From: Lepidodermella squamata
Taxonomy: Eukaryota; Gastrotricha
Reading direction: 5' to 3'
DNA: 64,000 bases
Assembly (NCBI GenBank): GCA_047495785.1
Contig: JBLDXI010000004.1
Span: forward strand, 1,612,001 to 1,676,000
The notes under the pieces are model-generated. The model searched no databases. It saw only the letters and a list, made by a program, of their open reading frames with translations, and had not been told where the DNA came from. Positions 58,176 to 64,000 of this stretch are shown piece by piece. The position numbers were made by a program, and so were the translations under genes. The stretch's first letter is position 1, and each line of letters begins with the position of its first letter.

Positions 58176-58787
58176 TCAAAGCGAGATCATTTGCGATGAT
58201 GCACTGCACTTGAGATGAACGAAGAAAACAACTCGAAATGAGTAGAAATTGACTGACACAACTAACATTTAATAAGCTGTATCGAATGGCGACACAGCGC
58301 ATGGTGCGATCAGCCCGGGGGTTGATTCGTGCGTAGTCATCGTCGCTGCTCGAGGCCAATGTCAGGAGTAAACTTGAAGCATGATTCATTCCTATAATAC
58401 CTTTCTAATTTCAAAACTTCGATCGCTTTGATTTTTGACAATTTGCAGGTTTCAAAATTGGTCGATAGATGTGAGCATTGAGGTTCCTGCGCTAATCTGA
58501 ACGATCGATTCAGTTATGAAAACGCCATGGTAATGTGGCGCAAGATTTATCCCATTATCAGCCTTATCGGAGCAACGAATAAACCGACCGTATTGAAGAC
58601 GAACTGCAATTGTGTTGAATCATTTTTGGGCTCTTAGTAGTTTTTAGATCGCATCTGGTTTCAGTCCCGGTCATATTTTGGTTATGTTGAGTAATATCCC
58701 ATTTCCTAGTCCCTAGTCACATGATTCGATTGACGCCGTTTCGCTATTATCATTCCTTGAGATAACAAGTAGTTGCGAATAACTAGG

Positions 58788-58796
58788 TTATATAAC
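58788..58796 (+). promoter_or_regulatory. Possible TATA box of the sulfotransferase gene
   Basis: TTATATAAC lies 117 bp before the ATG at 58905. The spacing is reasonable for a short 5' UTR; there is no other support. Confidence 0.3.
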
Positions 58797-58904
58797 AGGC
58801 CGCTTATCGGAGATAACGACGGTGATAAGACACGAATGGGTTTCCCTTACCACATCGCAATCGTACAAATCCACACCGGAATCAAACAAGAACCTTAAAA
58901 TACT

Positions 58905-59858
58905 ATGTCCGCTCCTGATCATCAACACCACGGTCCGCCTGATCGTGAGGCGATCATGAAAATGATGGCTGAATTCGCTGAAATGTTCAAGCCACTGGGC
59001 AACAACCAACAAGACGGCATGCCCCGCGCCATGTTCCGCGGCCACTGGCTGCCAGCCTTCATTCCGCTCTACTGGCCGCAAATCTACAACTTCCCGGTCA
59101 CTAGCGACGACGTGTTCGTTCTGAGCTTCCCGAAATGCGGCACCCATTGGCTGCACTACATGACACATTTGATTAAAACCGGCGATTTCGACAGCACACC
59201 ACAACACATGCTGCTTGAACTGCCGAAACCGCTGATGCCAGCCGCGCTGGAACGCTACGGCGCTATGCCTGGTCCGAAGGTGTTGACAACCCACCTACCG
59301 CCTAGTTTGCTGCCGAAGGACGCCTACAACGCTAAGCTTATTTACATTTACCGAAACGCGAAAGACGCTGCGGTTTCTTTCTACCACCATCTAGCTGCTA
59401 TGGATAACGAGCATTGGCCGTTTAAAATCACGTTCGAACAGTTTGCGAGGAATTACATTAACGGCGACTTTTCGTTCGGGCCTTACCACTCCCACGTGAA
59501 AGCTTACCACCAGCTGAAACAAGACGGTAAGGATATTTTGATCCTCCGATATGAAGACGTGAAAAAGGACCCATCTGGTGCTATCCGGAAAATTGCTGCC
59601 CACCTTGGCAAAGACCTGGACGATGCGACAGTTGAGAAGATTCGAGAACGTACCAGCTTCTCGCAAATGCGCGAAAATAGAGGTTACAACTGGGCGGACG
59701 CGAAGCAGGCCGGCGTTTTCGCTAAGGATGCTGAGTTTCTTAGGAAGGGCGAAGTCGGCGACTGGCGCAATCATTTTAAAGATCCACAGCTGCTAGCTGA
59801 TTTCGAAAAGTATATTGCTGACAATCTGCCACCAGAACTGATTATACCATGTGAATAA
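58905..59858 (+). CDS. Cytosolic sulfotransferase (SULT family)
   Basis: Single exon, 317 residues, no signal peptide, so cytosolic. It transfers sulfate from PAPS to small hydroxyl or amine acceptors. Visible signatures are the 5'-phosphosulfate loop FPKCGTHWL (usual form YPKSGTTW), the catalytic-His strand LTTHLPPSLLP, the 3'-phosphate motif YRNAKDAAVSFYHH, the substrate-region RYEDVKKDP, and the C-terminal RKGEVGDWRNHF that binds the nucleotide. Length fits the family (about 290-320). The Ser/Thr-to-Cys/His changes in the first loop are unusual but occur in invertebrate members. The substrate cannot be predicted. It is intronless and strongly codon-biased (GC-rich third positions) compared with neighbours, which suggests high expression or a retrocopy origin. 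Confidence 0.93.
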   Translation: MSAPDHQHHGPPDREAIMKMMAEFAEMFKPLGNNQQDGMPRAMFRGHWLPAFIPLYWPQIYNFPVTSDDVFVLSFPKCGTHWLHYMTHLIKTGDFDSTPQHMLLELPKPLMPAALERYGAMPGPKVLTTHLPPSLLPKDAYNAKLIYIYRNAKDAAVSFYHHLAAMDNEHWPFKITFEQFARNYINGDFSFGPYHSHVKAYHQLKQDGKDILILRYEDVKKDPSGAIRKIAAHLGKDLDDATVEKIRERTSFSQMRENRGYNWADAKQAGVFAKDAEFLRKGEVGDWRNHFKDPQLLADFEKYIADNLPPELIIPCE

Positions 59859-61211
59859 TATGTTAATCGTTGATTGTTTTGAAACCTGATTATAATGTGA
59901 ATTGAACACACTTTTGATTCTGTGTCTAATTAATCTGATTGAAACTTTGCTTATCATTGATGTCGAACTACAAATTGGATTCAAGTAAACAATTCGGTGA
60001 TGAAGAGCATTGCAGATAGTATTCAAGCATAGATTTGGTTTTACAGCCAAAAACCCAGCCAGATGTGGACTTACTGCACAGGGCGCGAAGATAGCCATGT
60101 TGAGCACAGTATTCTAGGAGCGTGGCGTGAAATTTGGGAAACCTGTGTTCCATGTTTGATCAACGTTTGAAAAATTCAAGCTGAATGTATGTCATAACGC
60201 GACGATAGCTGTGTTTAACTCTTACCACAACAGTAGACAGGATTTGCGCAATTTCATCACTAGCCGTCAGAGATACAGTTGATGTTGGTAGTAAAAACAT
60301 CGCTTTTTCAACGTCGTGTTGGAAGCTTGCTGCCGCGTGATGATGGAAAGGCGTGCGAGACAGGAGGTAAACCTCTCCAACAGTCGTGCGCACGCGTCCA
60401 GACGATAATATCTAGTTGATTACTCCGCCCCCACTGTCTGGCTAGCCGCTTCAACGCCACGTAGCCGGCAATGCTCTCAAATGGGGTTAAGGCTCCGTTA
60501 TAATTGCAGAGGAAACAAACTCACACACAAACACACGATTATGTTAATAGGTGAATGAATGAATGAAAAAATGCTTATTAGTCATCATAAGCAGCGCTGG
60601 TATAAGCATCTTTACGTGTTGCTGCTACGAAGTTAAAATTATTTTACTATTATACTGTAATATCACTACCAATTTGTAAACCAATCGATTTCATACTACG
60701 AGGGTTCGCAATTCTAAAGGGATGCTTGATTGAAGTAAACCGGATGATGTTACCATGAATGTGTTATAAAAAGCTAACCTGCTTATTTTTAGGTCTGCCA
60801 AATATCGGTCACGATGCTAATGGTAGCTGAGTTGAACGTGAACGCGCACACATGCTCGTCTACCTGAGTGATTAACATTGCCTGATTCACTGATTAAAAA
60901 AAAAACTTGGTCGTAGCGGCTAAGTCGCCGCCGTCACGTGAAATGGCGGCATGAGGGCGCCAGAGATTTTCGAGTTCAAGGATAATAATATAGCTTCTGC
61001 TATTATGAAGATAAGTATAAGTACTCCTTCATTTAGCCATTTCACCCGTTGGAGAAAAATTTATATTTATTCACTCAGCCTCTCGAACTGAGGATGCTTT
61101 CAAATCTCATTTTTTTAATCGTGTTGAAATTTAAGGTTTTGCAAGGCATTGTAAAGTATGTAACCTAAAAGTCTAGATTTTGATTCTTATTGCTGTTTCA
61201 ATATACAACGA
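59859..61211. other. Intergenic, no gene recognised
   Basis: AT-rich DNA. Short open frames on both strands lack domains or splice logic. It contains a small GAAT-type tandem near 60550. Confidence 0.4.
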
Positions 61212-63762
61212 ATGATTCTGCTGATTCTTCTTACAGGCAAGTTTTCATAGATTTTACATTGTCATGATTCATTCTAAATGCATTCCAATCAAAGGCTTTT
61301 CCTGTATAAGCTGTAGCCTCGCTTGCGCCCCGTCTCAGCAAAAAATCGCCCTTGTAAGCCGCCCATCCTAGCCCTTCTTATATATGATTAACCTTTTTGT
61401 TCTCAACTTTCATCAGACTTGCAGCAACGGGGGCGCCTACGACTCGACTGCTGCTGTTTGTCGATGCTCGTCTGGCTATACGGGAACGTTGTGTGATGCA
61501 TGTAAGTTATCCATGTCAGTCCATCATTAAGTTGAATTATTGCCTAGATTCGTGTTCGAACTGTAAAAACGGGGCCATGTGTGATGGCCCGAACCACTGC
61601 AAGTGCGCGAGTGGTTGGCGAGGATCGAACTGCGACGAATGAGTTTACTCCCATTGAAAAATTAAGTTTGTGAGCTTGCTGTGATTAGTCTACTGCCATG
61701 AGCCGTGGTGCTGGAACGGAGGTGTCTGTGTCGGCCCTAACAAATGCAACTGCCTATCAGGCTGGACAGGGGCGAATTGCAGCCAGTGTAAGCTAGTTCC
61801 AATACAACTAGTCAACGATTGAAGCTCCGTCTTGTTCCTTTACTTAAGCTGCCTACGCGTCGAATCCTTGTAACAACGGCGGTTGGTGCACGGGTACGAA
61901 TACTTGCGGTTGCCCGACTGGGTTCAGCGGGCCGACTTGCAGCGTTGGTAAGATCTTCGACTGGCCTTAACTTCTCAATTCTAACAAATTTGATTCCTAG
62001 TTGAAGACAACAAATGTACACCAGCGTGTGCGAATGGCGGCATTTGCAAGGCGGATGGAACATGCACCTGTGTTGGAGCTTGGACCGGAGCAGATTGCTG
62101 TTAGTTTATTTCCATTTTGATTTAACAGCGCTTTGACTTATGTTTCCGCTCGCAGCGACGTGGACTCTTACGTGCCAAAACGGCGGCGGATGCGGCTCAT
62201 CTGCAACGCAATGCGCGTGTCCAACCGGCTTCACGGGCGATAAGTGTCAATCAGGTTCAGTTTCACGGCAACAATCGATTCATTGAAAGCTAACCCATTT
62301 TATTTCTGCAGCCGCATTTTTTTTGAAGGGTGGTCTAGACGCAAGCCAAGGCTATACTGGAACTGCGTACGACTGCTACGTATCGGGGGCGCGTATGGTG
62401 GAGCCGAAGACGCCGGCTCTAATCGCCGTGCTCAGAGCGCTCGCACCTGACAAGTCGATTTACATCGGTTTAAATGCAAAGTTTCGCCGCATCTCAGACA
62501 ACTCGCCGATGCACGGAATGCCGTTGCTCACGATCAGCAGTTCGTTCTTGCCATAGAGAATAGAGTTACCAGAGATGAAACTCCTATTGGAAACTTGAAG
62601 TTTTAATTCTTTTGCCGATTTTCGTAAATTTTCAGATCTCTGGAAATGATAGAACTGAGTCCATATTATAAGCAGATGAAATCTTTTGTTAACGAAAGCC
62701 ACCGTTCAAAAATTATTCATGGTTTTCGGATGCATTTTTTCGGGATTTTGCTTTTGAATATTGCTAATTGCAAAGGCTGAAATCGTTGCCAAGTTTTTTT
62801 TCAAATCATTTCAAAGCAGCCTACAGAAATTCCCTAATTTCGAGCATTTTATCATACGATGCACTAACAGGTTTTGTTATCCGGAATGACGGCCATGGGT
62901 GGTATAGGTATGAAGCATGTAAACCAAAAAACAAAATGCATCCGAAAACCATGAATAATTTTTGAACGGTGGCTTTCGTTAACAAAAGATTTCATCTGCT
63001 TATAATATGGACTCAGTTCTATCATTTCCACTAAAGAAAGCGACAGTCCGATCAAGGATGTGGCCGTGGGGTCAAGGCAAAAACACCCATTTTTGAACCC
63101 CCAAAAAAGTGACCCTCGGGGAAATCGCTATGGCGTCAAAACCGTTCATTTCCGTACGAAAGCCTTTGAACTGGTTATAGTTGAAAACAATCCCCATCGA
63201 TTACAATAAAAAAATCGGAATTCCATGATGAGCTATTTTGGGTATAGCGCGCGGAAAAACACCCTTGTTTTACATGTAAACATGTATGCGCCAGTTTCAA
63301 AAAGATCCGCCATAATGAAAATTTACGAAAATCGGCAAAAGAATTAAAACTTCAAGTTTCCAATAGGAGTTTCATCTCTGGTAACTCTATTCTCTATGGT
63401 TCTTGCTAACAGGCGCCGGTGACTGTAAGACAGCATCAGCAGCAGCTGTTTTCTGAAGCTTTTTATCCAACTTTTTGACAGGTGTCTACATGCAGGGGTA
63501 TGGCTCTTCGTCTCCATTGCTGCTGCGCCCGTGCACTGACACCGCCACGCACGTTGTATGCCAGGATGTGGCCACGGTGAGTTACAGCTGCTACTATAGA
63601 TATGCCGGGGGAACCCCCATACTGTCACCGTTTGTGAGTGGACAAGTTGTTTGTTTGTTTGTTTGTATGCCGCCAGTGTGCGCACATTCTATGCACGCCT
63701 TTCGCGCACGCTTTTTATTATATCAAATAGTATTGGCTTTTGGGTCTAAATGCGATTGCTGA
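61212..63762 (+). CDS. Secreted EGF-C-type lectin protein, lectin exon interrupted
   Basis: Exons: 61212-61236, 61295-61353, 61417-61501, 61548-61640, 61689-61787, 61849-61947, 62001-62099, 62156-62254, 62312-62551 plus 63407-63424 (one exon split by a transposon), and 63482 onward. Exons 1-2 encode a signal peptide ([15 protein letters not shown]). Six EGF-like modules follow, most on single phase-1 exons of 85-99 nt. A C-type lectin-like domain comes next: [14 protein letters not shown], then IYIGLN, then in the last exons GDC-VYM and PC-x6-VVCQ. The first intron (61237-61294) starts GCAAGT; the intron 61641-61688 starts GAGTTT, so only a GA-AG junction keeps the frame there. The transposon brings TAG right after its left end, so this allele would lack the lectin C-terminal half unless it is spliced out. 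The 3' end is not certain. Such proteins usually bind extracellular ligands. Confidence 0.78.
62552..63398. mobile_element. hAT-like inverted-repeat element inside the lectin exon
   Basis: An 847-bp element bounded by a perfect 8-bp duplication GTTCTTGC (62544-62551 and 63399-63406). The ends are CATAGAGAATAGAGTTACC and its inverse, and the inverted repeat continues about 85 bp. A second inverted pair (about 62640-62745 with 62920-63035) makes most of the element fold back on itself. No transposase is present. The near-perfect arms and exact duplication point to a recent insertion. Confidence 0.9.
63641..63670. repeat. (TTTG)n microsatellite
   Basis: Short GTTTGTTTGTTTGT run at the end of the lectin gene region. 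Confidence 0.6.
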
Positions 63763-63775
63763 TATTCTTGCGTGG

Positions 63776-64000
63776 TTATATGACAATTGAGCAACGACAA
63801 TTCGGCAATTCGACAAAAAATGAAATGAAAGTTCTTTGTGATTTTTGAGACGTCCCATTCGTTGAATGGATGGGCCGAGGCCATGTGTCCCGAATGAGCG
63901 CTCTTAGGGTCGCTTGTTGGGGTCTCTTGAGGACAGCTCGGTAGCGATTGGTGCAGTCTTGCTGACATTCCCAATCTACCACTTTTGACTTTTGTAACAC
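63776..64000 (-). CDS. Possible partial beta-1,3-galactosyltransferase-like frame at the window edge
   Basis: The minus-strand frame runs off the window end and contains 'LRALIRDTWPRP', like the R-x-x-I-R-x-T-W motif near the start of the GT31 glycosyltransferase domain, followed by 'TFISFFV'. It stops at 63776 without the DxD part, so it would be a first exon or a broken copy. The match is short; treat it as tentative. Confidence 0.25.
   Translation of the reverse strand: MLQKSKVVDWECQQDCTNRYRAVLKRPQQATLRALIRDTWPRPIHSTNGTSQKSQRTFISFFVELPNCRCSIVI

Noticed and set aside
1-64000. Possibility that the DNA is bacterial or viral
   Set aside because: Spliced genes, signal-peptide exons, Cys-loop receptors, sushi and EGF modules are animal features; no operons or phage genes were seen.

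Overview
The window is animal nuclear DNA. It carries Cys-loop receptor genes, a rhodopsin-type GPCR, trypsin/sushi, EGF and C-type lectin proteins, a cytosolic sulfotransferase and a VMO1-like protein. Most introns are 46-64 nt and genes are close together, which suggests a small, compact-genome invertebrate. I cannot name the phylum. A degenerate TTAGGG-type block lies at 23.2 kb. Many real genes consist of small exons, so I rebuilt them by checking splice sites, intron phase and agreement between paralogues.

Left part (1-20.6 kb): two single-exon paralogues encode a signal peptide, five LamG/concanavalin-like repeats, a Thr-rich stalk and a whole Cys-loop receptor. The copy at 2111-6959 is frameshifted by a 7-bp tandem duplication; the copy at 15616-20547 is intact. 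Between them lie a VMO1-like gene, an EGF-ankyrin gene, a decayed LINE fragment and a secreted ankyrin-repeat gene whose 5' flank is a foldback of that LINE.

Middle (20.6-50 kb): a tandemly rearranged cluster repeats four gene types: a secreted five-cysteine peptide, a short LamG-free Cys-loop receptor, a trypsin-sushi protein and an ankyrin terminal exon. One round (27.4-38.4 kb) is largely pseudogenised, another (41.2-49.5 kb) is mostly intact, and two more peptide genes lie at 24.3 and 25.8 kb. Intron phases allow the ankyrin exons to be the last exons of the EGF and trypsin-sushi genes.

Right part (50-64 kb): a secreted Cys-rich gene, a 13-exon nicotinic receptor subunit, three paralogous secreted C-x17-C peptide genes, a GPCR, a sulfotransferase and an EGF-C-type lectin gene. 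The lectin exon is interrupted by a transposon.

Mobile DNA: several non-autonomous elements have 8-bp target duplications and hAT-like ends, and a hAT transposase relic lies at 40.7-41.1 kb. Further inverted-repeat elements sit in introns and intergenic DNA. Several genes need GC-AG or GA-AG introns to keep their frame.
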